DNA of 64,000 bases. It comes from Bacillota bacterium (GTDB lineage: Bacteria > Bacillota > Clostridia > Oscillospirales > CAG-382). The stretch's first letter is position 1. Each line of letters opens with the position of its first letter. Location of the stretch: contig JAKPGJ010000007.1 of assembly GCA_029550965.1 (NCBI GenBank), positions 36,280 through 100,279 on the forward strand, in the 5' to 3' direction. This document shows, piece after piece, positions 54,212 through 62,705 of this stretch. A program made the position numbers and the translations under genes. The notes beneath the pieces were generated by a model, which was not told where the DNA came from, did not search any database, and saw only the letters and a list, made by a program, of their open reading frames with translations.

Positions 54212-54646
54212 ATGGCAAGCTTTAACAAAGTCATATTGATGGGCAACCTCGTTGCCGACCCCGAGCTGAAGCAAACGCCCAACGGCATTCCGGTCACTAC
54301 CTTCCGCATCGCGGTAGGCAGACGTTTTGCGAAGCCGGGAGACGCCCAGCAGGCAGACTTTTTCGACATCGTCTGCTGGAGACAGACAGCCGAATTCGTT
54401 ACCCGCTATTTCAGCAAAGGAAAGCCGATTTTGGTCTGCGGCTCGCTTCAGACCCGTTCCTGGGTGGACGCGAACAACAACAAGCGTTATACGACCGAGA
54501 TCGTAGCGGACGAAGTAACCTTTGTCGAAAGAAAATCAGGCGATTCTGTTCCAAGGGAAGGCGGCGCGGCCGAACTCCCGAATTACAGTTCTCCCGGCGA
54601 GTCCACGTTCGAGGACCTTTCCGCCGACGACGAACTGCCGTTCTAA
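54212..54646 (+). CDS. ssb: Single-stranded DNA-binding protein
   Basis: 144 residues. OB fold (residues 1-105: MASFNKVILMGNLVADPELK), flexible linker and acidic tip DDELPF that recruits partner proteins. ATG 54212 follows GGAGGTC. Confidence 0.97.
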   Translation: MASFNKVILMGNLVADPELKQTPNGIPVTTFRIAVGRRFAKPGDAQQADFFDIVCWRQTAEFVTRYFSKGKPILVCGSLQTRSWVDANNNKRYTTEIVADEVTFVERKSGDSVPREGGAAELPNYSSPGESTFEDLSADDELPF

Positions 54647-54676
54647 CTGCAATAAACGAAAAAGGAGGTTATCACG

Positions 54677-54943
54677 TTGGATAAGGAAGTAAAGACCAAA
54701 GATACCAAGGAAGCAGAGCAGAAAACCTTCCGTCCCCACAAGAAGAAGGTTTGCGCGTTCTGCACCGAGAAGATAGAAGTTATCGATTACAAAGACATCC
54801 CCAGACTGAGAAAGAATCTTTCTGAAAGAGCCAAGATTCTTCCCCGCAGAGTAACCGGAACCTGCGCGAAGCATCAAAGACAGCTTACCATCGCCGTCAA
54901 GCGCGCAAGACACTTAGCGCTGATTCCGTACATCGCGGATTAA
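54677..54943 (+). CDS. rpsR: 30S ribosomal protein S18, Cys-containing form
   Basis: 88 residues with TTG start behind AAGGAGG. Retains CAFC (Cys26, Cys29) and a Cys-x2-His in [11 protein letters not shown], so it is probably zinc binding. Binds S6 in the platform. Confidence 0.96.
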   Translation: MDKEVKTKDTKEAEQKTFRPHKKKVCAFCTEKIEVIDYKDIPRLRKNLSERAKILPRRVTGTCAKHQRQLTIAVKRARHLALIPYIAD

Positions 54944-54965
54944 AAAATAAAAAATTTCTTTACAG

Positions 54966-54991
54966 ATGCCGCAATTTTTTGCGGCATTTTT
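54966..54991 (+). terminator. Terminator after rpsR
   Basis: 9-bp stem ATGCCGCAA with TTGCGGCAT and TTTT tail. Confidence 0.88.
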
Positions 54992-55000
54992 GGTAGCGTT

Positions 55001-55816
55001 ATGTTTGAGAAAATAAGAGAGATTTTCCTTTCAGAAAACATCGAATACGTCGGCGTAATTCCGGCAAGCGAAATGACGGTCATCCGCGAACGCCTGCTGC
55101 CCGACGCCGAAATAAAGAGCTGTATTGTCTTTTTGGCGCCGTATAAAACCGATTATGAAGTAAAAGACCATTACGGCGTCTCCCTCTACGCGCGTTCGCA
55201 GGATTACCATATTTACTTTTCGGCACTATACGGCCGAATCATCCCGCGTTTGTCGGTGCTTTTTCCGAACGAGCAGTTTTTCGGCTTTGCCGACCACAGC
55301 CCCGTCAACGAAAAATTAGCCGCCGCGAAGGCTGGGCTCGGCCGCATCGGTCGAAACTCGCTTCTGATAAACGAGAAATACGGAAGTTTCGTTTTTATCG
55401 GCTCCCTGCTGACTACCCTGCCCCTGCCTGCCGCCGCGCGCGAAATTCAGGGCTGCGACAACTGCGAAATCTGCGTTCAAAGCTGTCCGGTTCAGGCGAT
55501 TGCGGAAAAAGGCATTGTCCGGGAAAAATGCCTTTCAGCGCTGACGCAAAAAAAGAACAAGAATGAAAACGAATGGTCGATTATAAAAAAACACGGCGCC
55601 GTTTGGGGCTGCGACGTTTGTCAAAACGTGTGCCCGATGAACCAAAACAAAGCGCGATCGAAGATTGACTTTTTTGCGCAAAACAGACTGGACGACATTT
55701 CGGAAGCGTTATTGGTTCGCATGCCGGACGAAGTATTCAAAAAATATCCCTTTTCCTGGAGAGGCAAAGAAACGATACTGCAAAATCTCAAGAACCTCTC
55801 GGACAATGGCACCTAA
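55001..55816 (+). CDS. QueG-like epoxyqueuosine reductase, short form
   Basis: 271 residues. It has the cobalamin-domain motif FADHSPVNEKLAAAKAGLG, including the catalytic-type Asp, and two 4Fe-4S motifs (CDNCEICVQSCP and CDVCQNVCPMNQ). The C-terminal HEAT-like tRNA-binding extension of full-length QueG (about 380 residues) is missing. Reduces epoxyqueuosine to queuosine in tRNA if functional. No good ribosome binding site before the ATG. Confidence 0.82.
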   Translation: MFEKIREIFLSENIEYVGVIPASEMTVIRERLLPDAEIKSCIVFLAPYKTDYEVKDHYGVSLYARSQDYHIYFSALYGRIIPRLSVLFPNEQFFGFADHSPVNEKLAAAKAGLGRIGRNSLLINEKYGSFVFIGSLLTTLPLPAAAREIQGCDNCEICVQSCPVQAIAEKGIVREKCLSALTQKKNKNENEWSIIKKHGAVWGCDVCQNVCPMNQNKARSKIDFFAQNRLDDISEALLVRMPDEVFKKYPFSWRGKETILQNLKNLSDNGT

Positions 55817-55850
55817 AACGAAATTTAACGCTTAGGATATGACAATTTTG

Positions 55851-55879
55851 TTGACTTTGTAAAATATGTGTGTTAATAT
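55851..55879 (+). promoter_or_regulatory. Sigma-A promoter of the solute-binding lipoprotein
   Basis: TTGACT (55851-55856), 17-nt spacer, TAATAT (55874-55879). Confidence 0.82.
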
Positions 55880-55907
55880 AGTTTTATCATTTAGGGGAGG
55901 TATTGAG

Positions 55908-57395
55908 ATGAGTAAAAAAATATTGTGCCTATTACTGCTTCTTATCCTCATTTTGCCCGTAATCAGCGCGTGCAAAGATGATAATGGCGATAATAAGAAA
56001 ACGACGTCAACCGGCGCAATCACCGAGGCCGAAGCCGCAGGACTAACGCCGCGCAATTTCGGCGGAAAACAGATTAATATCGTCACCGTCGATGAAAAAA
56101 GAGGCTATACATATTACAACATCGAATGGGCTTCCGATAAGCTCGACGACGATGAAGATAAAATTCTCTCGGCGCCGATCAACAATGCCGTTTATAACAG
56201 AACGCAGATTCTTCGCGACGAGTACGGCATTGATCTAAACGTAATATACACAGCAAAACCCAGCGACGATTATAAAAACGAAGTCATGTCAGGCACGAGC
56301 GACATTCATATCATTGCCGACGGCGTCGTTTATCTCGCGCAATGGGGCTTGTCCAATCTCCTAAAGGACCTGAATAAGATTCCCAACCTTGATTTGACAA
56401 AATCCTGGTGGGACCAGACCGCGATCAAAGATTTGTCGATGGCGAACTACCTCTTCTGCATTACCGGCGACATTATCGTCAGCGATAAAAACGCAACGTG
56501 GGCCTGCTTCTTTAACAAAGACATGCTGTATAACAACGGTCTTGAGGACCCGTATCAGCTTGTTCGGGATGGAAAATGGACCGTCGATAAACTGCACGAG
56601 ATGGCAAAAGCGATCAATCCGAACGGCGCGCAGCTTTCCGACTGGCAGAACGACACGTACGGATTCCTAACGCAGACCTACGACGCAATCGCTTCCATGT
56701 GTTCTTATAATCAGAGAATGATTATCAAGGACGAAAACGACTATCCGCTTTTGAACATCGACAACGAGGATACGTATAAGAAGTTCGAAAAAATCTTCAA
56801 CCTGATGACCGACAAATCCTGTTCGATTGTCACCGAAGTCGCGATTAAAAACAGCCAGGACCTATACAGGGACATGGAGAACATCTTCCTATCCGGAAGA
56901 GCTTTGTTTGAGTATAACAAGGTAGCCTACGTTCAGAAGATTCAGGAAGCAAATACAAAGTTTGAGTTCGGTATTCTGCCGATGCCGAAATATGATGAAA
57001 ACCAGGATAAATACTATACGACCTGTACGGTTTACTTCTCCGAATTCATCGGAATTCCGATCTGCGTAAAAGATGAGGACCTTGACGCGATCGGATATAC
57101 GCTGCAGCTAATGGGCTACTACGGCGAGAAGTACGTCAGACCCGCTTACTACGACGTAACCCTGAAACTGCAGAAAGTAAACAGCGAACAGGACGAGGAA
57201 ATGCTCGACATCATCTTTGCGAACAGAGTGTACGACCTTGCTGCAGTCTTTAACTACGAAGGTTCGCTTACCATGTACACCAACATCGTCATGAGCGGCG
57301 TCAACACCCTCACCTCTGTCGTCGAGAAAAATTCCGATCGAATTCAGGCATATATAGACCAGACCATAGAATCGTTTAAGGCGCTTGACCAATAA
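55908..57395 (+). CDS. Extracellular solute-binding lipoprotein, no transporter adjacent
   Basis: 495 residues. Lipoprotein signal with VISAC, lipid Cys22, then a type 1 ABC solute-binding fold rich in aromatic residues, as in oligosaccharide binders. GGGGAGG precedes ATG 55908. No permease or ATPase lies next to it; it is bounded by its own promoter and terminator, so it forms a single-gene unit. Ligand unknown; the next gene, uxuA, makes uronides one guess. Confidence 0.85.
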   Translation: MSKKILCLLLLLILILPVISACKDDNGDNKKTTSTGAITEAEAAGLTPRNFGGKQINIVTVDEKRGYTYYNIEWASDKLDDDEDKILSAPINNAVYNRTQILRDEYGIDLNVIYTAKPSDDYKNEVMSGTSDIHIIADGVVYLAQWGLSNLLKDLNKIPNLDLTKSWWDQTAIKDLSMANYLFCITGDIIVSDKNATWACFFNKDMLYNNGLEDPYQLVRDGKWTVDKLHEMAKAINPNGAQLSDWQNDTYGFLTQTYDAIASMCSYNQRMIIKDENDYPLLNIDNEDTYKKFEKIFNLMTDKSCSIVTEVAIKNSQDLYRDMENIFLSGRALFEYNKVAYVQKIQEANTKFEFGILPMPKYDENQDKYYTTCTVYFSEFIGIPICVKDEDLDAIGYTLQLMGYYGEKYVRPAYYDVTLKLQKVNSEQDEEMLDIIFANRVYDLAAVFNYEGSLTMYTNIVMSGVNTLTSVVEKNSDRIQAYIDQTIESFKALDQ

Positions 57396-57406
57396 ACAAC
57401 GCGCGC

Positions 57407-57441
57407 ATCCCTGCCGGCCCTGCCGGCAGGGATTTTTCATT
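57407..57441 (+). terminator. Terminator after the solute-binding protein
   Basis: Perfect 11-bp stem ATCCCTGCCGG with CCGGCAGGGAT, 5-nt loop, T tail. Confidence 0.92.
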
Positions 57442-57457
57442 TTGCCGTTCTTTTTTA

Positions 57458-57486
57458 TTGACTATGATATTTTTCTATGATAAAAT
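57458..57486 (+). promoter_or_regulatory. Sigma-A promoter of uxuA
   Basis: TTGACT (57458-57463), 17-nt spacer, TAAAAT (57481-57486). A 12-bp palindrome TTATCATGATAA (57511-57522) follows and may be an operator. Confidence 0.8.
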
Positions 57487-57538
57487 AATTTAGATGTAAA
57501 CAAGCTATTATTATCATGATAACAGATGAGGTTTCCGT

Positions 57539-58591
57539 ATGAAAATGACATTTCGCTGGTATGGCGACAACGACCCGATTCCGATTGAATATATCGCGCA
57601 GATTCCTTTGATGGACGGCATTGTTTCGGCTGTGTACGACGTTCCGCCCGGAAAAGTCTGGAGCAGCGAGAGCATACTCAAAATTAAAAACGCGGCCGAA
57701 AAGCACGGGCTTACCTTTGAAGTGGTCGAGAGTGTGCCGGTTCACGAGGACATAAAGCTGGGCAAAAAATCGCGTGACGAATACATCGAGGTCTATCAAG
57801 AGAACATCCGCAGGCTCGGTAAAGCCGGCGTCAAAGTCATCTGCTACAACTTTATGCCGGTCTTTGACTGGCTGCGTTCGCAGCTGGATTACAAAAACCC
57901 GGACGGTTCCACTTCGCTGGTTTACCGTCAGGAGCAGATTCTGAAAATGGACCCGAAAACAGGCGACCTTTCGCTTCCCGGCTGGGACGCCAGCTATACA
58001 AAAGAAGATTTGGTCGCCTTGCTGGACGAGTATAAGTCGGTGGACCACGAGGTGCTGTTTAAGAACCTGAAATACTTCTTAGACGCTGTTATTCCGGTCT
58101 GCGAGGAATACGACGTGAAAATGGCAATCCACCCGGACGATCCGCCGTTCGACATTTTCGGTCTGCCCAGAATCATCACCGACGAAGCGAACCTCGACCG
58201 CTTCCTCTCGCTGTATGATTCGCCCTATAACGGCCTTACGCTCTGCACCGGCTCTCTCGGCGCCGGCAGAAAGAACGACATTCCGAAGCTGCTGCGGAAA
58301 TACTGCGAAATGGGCAGAGTGCATTTCGTCCACGCGCGAAACATCAAGCTCATCGGCGACTGCGATTTCAACGAAACCGCGCACCCGAGCAAATACGGTT
58401 CGCTGGATATGTACGAGATTATGAAAATTCTTTACGATACCCATTTCGACGGCTACATCCGCCCCGACCACGGCAGAATGATATGGGGCGAAACAGGAAA
58501 GCCGGGCTACGGGCTTTACGACCGCGCGCTCGGTGCGGTTTACCTTTCGGGACTTTATGAGGCGATTCAGAAGTCGGCTAACCTAAAATAA
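57539..58591 (+). CDS. uxuA: Mannonate dehydratase
   Basis: 350 residues. TIM-barrel enzyme starting MKMTFRWYGDNDPI; active-site region MAIHPDDPPFDIFGLPRI and VHFVHARNI are diagnostic. Converts D-mannonate to 2-keto-3-deoxygluconate in glucuronate breakdown. GAGG is 7 nt before the ATG. The KDPG aldolase at 29394 would complete the route after KDG kinase, which is not in the window. Confidence 0.95.
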   Translation: MKMTFRWYGDNDPIPIEYIAQIPLMDGIVSAVYDVPPGKVWSSESILKIKNAAEKHGLTFEVVESVPVHEDIKLGKKSRDEYIEVYQENIRRLGKAGVKVICYNFMPVFDWLRSQLDYKNPDGSTSLVYRQEQILKMDPKTGDLSLPGWDASYTKEDLVALLDEYKSVDHEVLFKNLKYFLDAVIPVCEEYDVKMAIHPDDPPFDIFGLPRIITDEANLDRFLSLYDSPYNGLTLCTGSLGAGRKNDIPKLLRKYCEMGRVHFVHARNIKLIGDCDFNETAHPSKYGSLDMYEIMKILYDTHFDGYIRPDHGRMIWGETGKPGYGLYDRALGAVYLSGLYEAIQKSANLK

Positions 58592-58634
58592 CGAAAGGAA
58601 CGAGGATTTTTTCCTCGGTGCGGGTATACTATCT

Positions 58635-59192
58635 ATGATTATGAACGAGCAGATAAAACAGGTTGCAGACAGAATACGCTATCTCCGCGAAACGCTGGAG
58701 ATGCGCCCGGAGCAGGTCGCTTCCGCAATCGGAATGGACGCCGAAGCGTATATACGTTACGAAAGCGGCGAGAAGGACATTCCGGTCAGCATGATATATT
58801 CCGTCGCGTCTGTTTTGGGCATTGACCCGACCGAACTGCTGACCGGCGAGAGACCGCGCATGAACGATTACACCGTGACCCGTAAAGGGCACGGCGTGGG
58901 CATCGAGCGTTTTAAGGGATACGCGTTTGAATCGCTTGCCTACAACTATATCGGCCGGAGCAAAGAGCCCATGATCGTCACCATTTCGCCGGACGACCAG
59001 CGTCCCCAGCTGGTCACCCACTCCGGACAGGAGTTTAATTACGTGCTGGAGGGCAGAATCGGCGTCATCCTGGGCGAAAAAACGATCGAGCTTTCGGAAG
59101 GCGATTCGATTTACTTTAATCCGAAGATACCGCACGGGCAGATCGCGCTCGGCGCGACGGCGCGCTTCCTGACGGTTATCGACAAGGAATAA
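58635..59192 (+). CDS. XRE-family HTH regulator with C-terminal cupin
   Basis: 185 residues. HTH at about 10-65 (RPEQVASAIGMDAEAYIRYESGE), cupin at about 110-180 (LEGRIGVILGEKTIELSEGD, IPHG). A small-molecule sensing repressor or activator. It follows uxuA by 43 nt with a weak ribosome binding site, so it could regulate uxuA or distant genes. Similar regulators often lie beside acyl-CoA ligases, but here the ligase is 21 kb away. Confidence 0.86.
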   Translation: MIMNEQIKQVADRIRYLRETLEMRPEQVASAIGMDAEAYIRYESGEKDIPVSMIYSVASVLGIDPTELLTGERPRMNDYTVTRKGHGVGIERFKGYAFESLAYNYIGRSKEPMIVTISPDDQRPQLVTHSGQEFNYVLEGRIGVILGEKTIELSEGDSIYFNPKIPHGQIALGATARFLTVIDKE

Positions 59193-59221
59193 GTTTTTAA
59201 GAGAAACGGCAGGTTTTTACT

Positions 59222-60100
59222 ATCGGTACGGAATTTAAAAAGAAAAAGCATTACGGGCAGAATTTTTTAATCAATCAGGCGATACCGAAAAGAATCGCGC
59301 AGGAGAGCGGGATAACCGGCGTGTGCGGCGTGATTGAGATTGGTCCGGGTTTCGGCGTGCTGACCAAGGAACTCTGCGCAATCGCAAAAAAAGTGGTCGC
59401 GGTCGAAATCGACAGCGACCTTATTCCAATTCTTGCGAAAAATACGGAAGGCATCAAGAATCTGAAAATCATCCATCAGGACATATTAAAACTAAATATC
59501 GCCGAACTCATCGCCGGCGAATTTCATGGAATGCCGGTCTGCGTTTGCGCCAACCTTCCCTACTATATCACCACGCCGATTATTATGAAGCTGCTGGAGG
59601 GCAGGTACGGCTTCGAAAGCATTACCGTCATGGTCCAAAAGGAAGTCGCGGACAGGCTGTGCGCGAAAAGCGGCACGCCGAACTACGGCGCGATCACCGC
59701 TGTCATCAACTACTACGGCAGCATCAAAAAGCTCTTTACGGTCAGCGCCGGGTCATTCTCCCCCGCGCCGAAGGTGGATTCTGCCGTCGTAAAGCTTGAT
59801 TTATACAAAGAACCGCCGGTTTTTGTCAAAGACGAGGAACTCTTTTTCTCCGTGATAAGGGCATCCTTTTCGCAAAGAAGAAAGACGATTGTAAATTCTT
59901 TACATTCTATCTTAAATTCCCGCTTTACAAAGCAAGAATTATGTGATATTATTATCGAAATAGGGCAAAAGCAAAATGTTCGCGGAGAAGAACTGAATAT
60001 TGCGCATTTTGCTGAAATCTCAAACCGGATATATGAAAAACTACATATAAAAATGGAGGCAAACTATGACACAAAATCCGAAAATCAATGCCTGGATTAA
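59222..60100 (+). CDS. rsmA: 16S rRNA dimethyladenosine transferase RsmA/KsgA, apparently ATC start
   Basis: About 292 residues. N-terminal KKKKHYGQNFL, SAM motif EIGPGFGVLT and catalytic NLPYYITTP are clear. It dimethylates two adenosines in helix 45. From the upstream stop at 59198 to the conserved GQNFL motif there is no ATG, GTG or TTG in frame. GGCAGG (59208-59213) is 8 nt before an ATC at 59222, the best candidate start. The first GTG (59321) would remove the SAM-binding N-terminus. Overlaps pckG by 35 nt. Confidence 0.88.
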   Translation: MGTEFKKKKHYGQNFLINQAIPKRIAQESGITGVCGVIEIGPGFGVLTKELCAIAKKVVAVEIDSDLIPILAKNTEGIKNLKIIHQDILKLNIAELIAGEFHGMPVCVCANLPYYITTPIIMKLLEGRYGFESITVMVQKEVADRLCAKSGTPNYGAITAVINYYGSIKKLFTVSAGSFSPAPKVDSAVVKLDLYKEPPVFVKDEELFFSVIRASFSQRRKTIVNSLHSILNSRFTKQELCDIIIEIGQKQNVRGEELNIAHFAEISNRIYEKLHIKMEANYDTKSENQCLD

Positions 60101-61850
60101 GGAAATGGCCGAGCTTGTCAATCCTGCGAACATCGTTTGGATTGACGGCAGCGAGGAACAGGCTGAATTGCTCAGAGCTGAAGCTTGCAGAACCGGCGAG
60201 ATCTTCAAACTGAATCAGGAGAAGCTTCCGGGTTGCTACCTTCACAGAACCGCAGTGAACGACGTTGCGCGCGTTGAGAACCGTACGTTCATCTGCACCA
60301 CAAAGAAAGAGGACGCCGGCCCCACCAACAACTGGATGGATCCTCAGGAATGCTACGCGATGATGAAGAAGCTCTTCAGGAATTCATATACAGGCAAGAC
60401 CATGTATGTAATTCCCTATTCCATGGGCGTTATCGGCAGCGAGTTTTCAAAATACGGCATTGAGCTGACCGACTCCATTTACGTCGTTCTGAACATGCTG
60501 ATTATGACGCGTGTCGGCACCAAGGTTCTCGAAGCGATCGGACCTGACGGCGACTTTGTAAAAGGTCTCCACGCGAAGGCCGACATGGACGAGAACAACA
60601 GATATATCGTTCACTTCCCCGAGGACAACACCATCTGGTCGGTCAACTCCGGCTACGGCGGAAACGTTCTGCTCGGCAAAAAGTGCTTTGCGCTCCGCAT
60701 CGCTTCCTACCTCGGCAGAAACGAAGGCTGGATGGCCGAGCACATGCTCATTCTCGGCATCGAAAATCCGCAGGGCGAGGTTAAGTATATCGCAGCCGCA
60801 TTCCCGTCCGCTTGCGGCAAGACCAACCTTGCAATGCTCATTCCGCCTGAGTATTACAGAAAACAAGGCTACAAGGTATGGTGCGTAGGCGATGATATCG
60901 CATGGATCAGAAAGGGTCCGGACGGAAGACTCTGGGCGATGAACCCCGAGAATGGCTTCTTCGGCGTCGCGCCCGGCACAAACGAGAAGTCCAACCCCAA
61001 CGCGCTCGCTACTACCAGATCCAATACCATCTTTACAAACGTTGTTTTGAACCTCGACGACAACACCGTTTGGTGGGAGGGCCTGGACAAGAATCCTCCG
61101 AAGAACGCGCTCAACTGGAAAGGCGAGAAGTGGGATCCCGCTTCCGGCGAGAAAGGCGCGCATCCGAACTCCAGATTCACCGCGCCCGCAATCAACTGCC
61201 CGTGCATTTCCAAGGAGTTCAACAACCCGAACGGCGTTCCGCTCTCCGCTATTATCTTCGGCGGCAGACGCGCCAAGACCGCTCCGCTGGTTTACCAGTC
61301 CTTCAACTGGGAGCACGGCACCTTCGTCGGCTCCATCATGGCGAGCGAGACAACCGCTGCTGCAACCGGCGCTGTCGGCGTTGTAAGACGCGATCCGATG
61401 GCTATGCTGCCCTTCTGCGGCTACAACATGGGTCACTACTTCCAGCACTGGCTTAACATGGGCAAAGTTGTCACCAACCAGCCGAAGATCTTCCACGTCA
61501 ACTGGTTCAGAACCAACGAGAACGGCAAGTTTGTTTGGCCCGGATTCGGCGAGAACTTCCGTGTTCTGGAATGGATCATCAAGAGATGCGAGGACAAAGT
61601 TGACGCTGTTGAAACCCCGATCGGCTATGTTCCGAAGCCCGAGGATATCAACCTCACAGGTCTTGAGTACGAAATCGAGCCCGGTCACATGTTCGCCTTC
61701 GAGGACCTCAAGAGCATCCTGACCGTCGAAAAAGAATACTGGCTTGAGGACGTCAAGGGCATCAAGGAGTTCTACGACATGATCGGCGATACCGTTCCCG
61801 CAGAGCTCCGCAGCCAGCTCGCCGCTCTTGAAGCAAGACTTACAAAGTAA
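60066..61850 (+). CDS. pckG: Phosphoenolpyruvate carboxykinase (GTP)
   Basis: 594 residues, GTP family: AAFPSACGKTNLAM kinase loop with the family-specific Cys, WCVGDDIAWI metal site, and RRDPMAMLPFCGYNMG. Interconverts oxaloacetate and PEP; in anaerobes often runs toward oxaloacetate. GGAGG lies before the ATG. Codon use suggests high expression. Confidence 0.97.
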   Translation: MTQNPKINAWIKEMAELVNPANIVWIDGSEEQAELLRAEACRTGEIFKLNQEKLPGCYLHRTAVNDVARVENRTFICTTKKEDAGPTNNWMDPQECYAMMKKLFRNSYTGKTMYVIPYSMGVIGSEFSKYGIELTDSIYVVLNMLIMTRVGTKVLEAIGPDGDFVKGLHAKADMDENNRYIVHFPEDNTIWSVNSGYGGNVLLGKKCFALRIASYLGRNEGWMAEHMLILGIENPQGEVKYIAAAFPSACGKTNLAMLIPPEYYRKQGYKVWCVGDDIAWIRKGPDGRLWAMNPENGFFGVAPGTNEKSNPNALATTRSNTIFTNVVLNLDDNTVWWEGLDKNPPKNALNWKGEKWDPASGEKGAHPNSRFTAPAINCPCISKEFNNPNGVPLSAIIFGGRRAKTAPLVYQSFNWEHGTFVGSIMASETTAAATGAVGVVRRDPMAMLPFCGYNMGHYFQHWLNMGKVVTNQPKIFHVNWFRTNENGKFVWPGFGENFRVLEWIIKRCEDKVDAVETPIGYVPKPEDINLTGLEYEIEPGHMFAFEDLKSILTVEKEYWLEDVKGIKEFYDMIGDTVPAELRSQLAALEARLTK

Positions 61851-61870
61851 TAAGTAATAAACGCTAACGC

Positions 61871-61906
61871 AAACCCGCTCCGTTCGGAGCGGGTTTTTGT
61901 TTTTAT
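61871..61906 (+). terminator. Terminator after pckG
   Basis: 11-bp stem AAACCCGCTCC with GGAGCGGGTTT and GTTC tetraloop, T tail. Confidence 0.93.
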
Positions 61907-61982
61907 AGAATAAATACCCGCCGCTTTTTGTCGCTGACAAGCACGCGCTTAAAAAACATCCGTAAAAAAGCATTTATATTTC

Positions 61983-62034
61983 GCAGCAAAAAACTGAATG
62001 GAAGTCCGCCGCTTTTACCTTCCATGCAGTTTTT
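61983..62034 (-). terminator. Terminator for the small-gene pair
   Basis: AAAACTG(C)ATGGAAG pairs with CTTCCAT(T)CAGTTTT on the minus strand, one mismatch, TTTTTT tail. The gap 61907-62056 holds nothing else recognised. Confidence 0.78.
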
Positions 62035-62056
62035 ATTTGCCGCTATGTATTCAGAA

Positions 62057-62317
62057 TTATAATGTAATCTTTACCTCGTCCCCGTCGGCGCTGTGAACCT
62101 CGACAAGGTCCAGTTTGGGGTGCTTCTTTTTGATTCTGTTTATTTCGCGCATCAGCCGCCTTAAGTCGCTCGCTCTTAATTTATAGCCGCTGTCTGTTCC
62201 AATATGCTTGTTCACGATTCCCGCTCCGATTGTTCCGGTAAAGCCGTTAAAAAGCATTCTGGTCGGAAACCTTAAGTGGATATTTTTTCTTTCTTTCGAG
62301 CGGACAACAATTCTCAT
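62057..62317 (-). CDS. Small protein with SADGD motif
   Basis: 86 residues, basic N-terminus (MRIVVRSKERKNIHLRFP), ends with LVEVHSADGDEVKITL. The last part resembles the end of the upstream small protein (VEIESADGDIIEVVVE), which suggests related domains. Overlaps it by 4 nt (ATGA). I recall similar tails in YvlB/LiaX-like envelope-stress proteins, but cannot confirm. Confidence 0.55.
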   Translation of the reverse strand: MRIVVRSKERKNIHLRFPTRMLFNGFTGTIGAGIVNKHIGTDSGYKLRASDLRRLMREINRIKKKHPKLDLVEVHSADGDEVKITL

Positions 62318-62592
62318 TCCACCACAACCTCAATTATGTCGCCGTCAGCGCTCTCGATCTCGACCAGCTTTCCGATAAGCCCTTTGTCGACCATAGCCAC
62401 GAGCTGCGAAAAATCAATCCCCTTCAAAACGTCGCTGCCCGAAATCTGCGGCATCTTTAAACCCATTTCAATGCCCACCTTAATCAGCGGCATCGGCAAG
62501 TTTACCTTTATCTTATCACCGTCAGCGGAGTTAACGCGCACCTTAAACAAAAGGTCGTCCGGGTTCTTGCGCTGTTCCTGCGGAAGCATCAT
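62314..62592 (-). CDS. YvlB/LiaX-like small protein, possibly 5'-truncated by an IS
   Basis: 92 residues. RVNSADGDKIKVNLPMPLIK and a final IESADGD motif resemble the middle part of YvlB/LiaX-type proteins (envelope-stress-linked). Those normally have an N-terminal helical SHOCT-like domain, missing here. The frame stays open upstream into the IS21 end, consistent with loss of the 5' part by the insertion. AAGGAA still precedes the ATG pair. Confidence 0.55.
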   Translation of the reverse strand: MMLPQEQRKNPDDLLFKVRVNSADGDKIKVNLPMPLIKVGIEMGLKMPQISGSDVLKGIDFSQLVAMVDKGLIGKLVEIESADGDIIEVVVE

Positions 62593-62705
62593 GGCTTCCT
62601 TTTTCGTGTTTTTTGCAAGTGAGATCTCCCCACTTTTGCAAAATTTTTCCCCCAGGCACCGGTGGGGAATTTTTATGTAAACCCAGTGACTTTCCCGTAA
62701 GTTTT

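Noticed and set aside
60447..61973. 508-codon open frame opposite pckG
   Set aside because: Antisense shadow caused by codon bias of a highly expressed gene.
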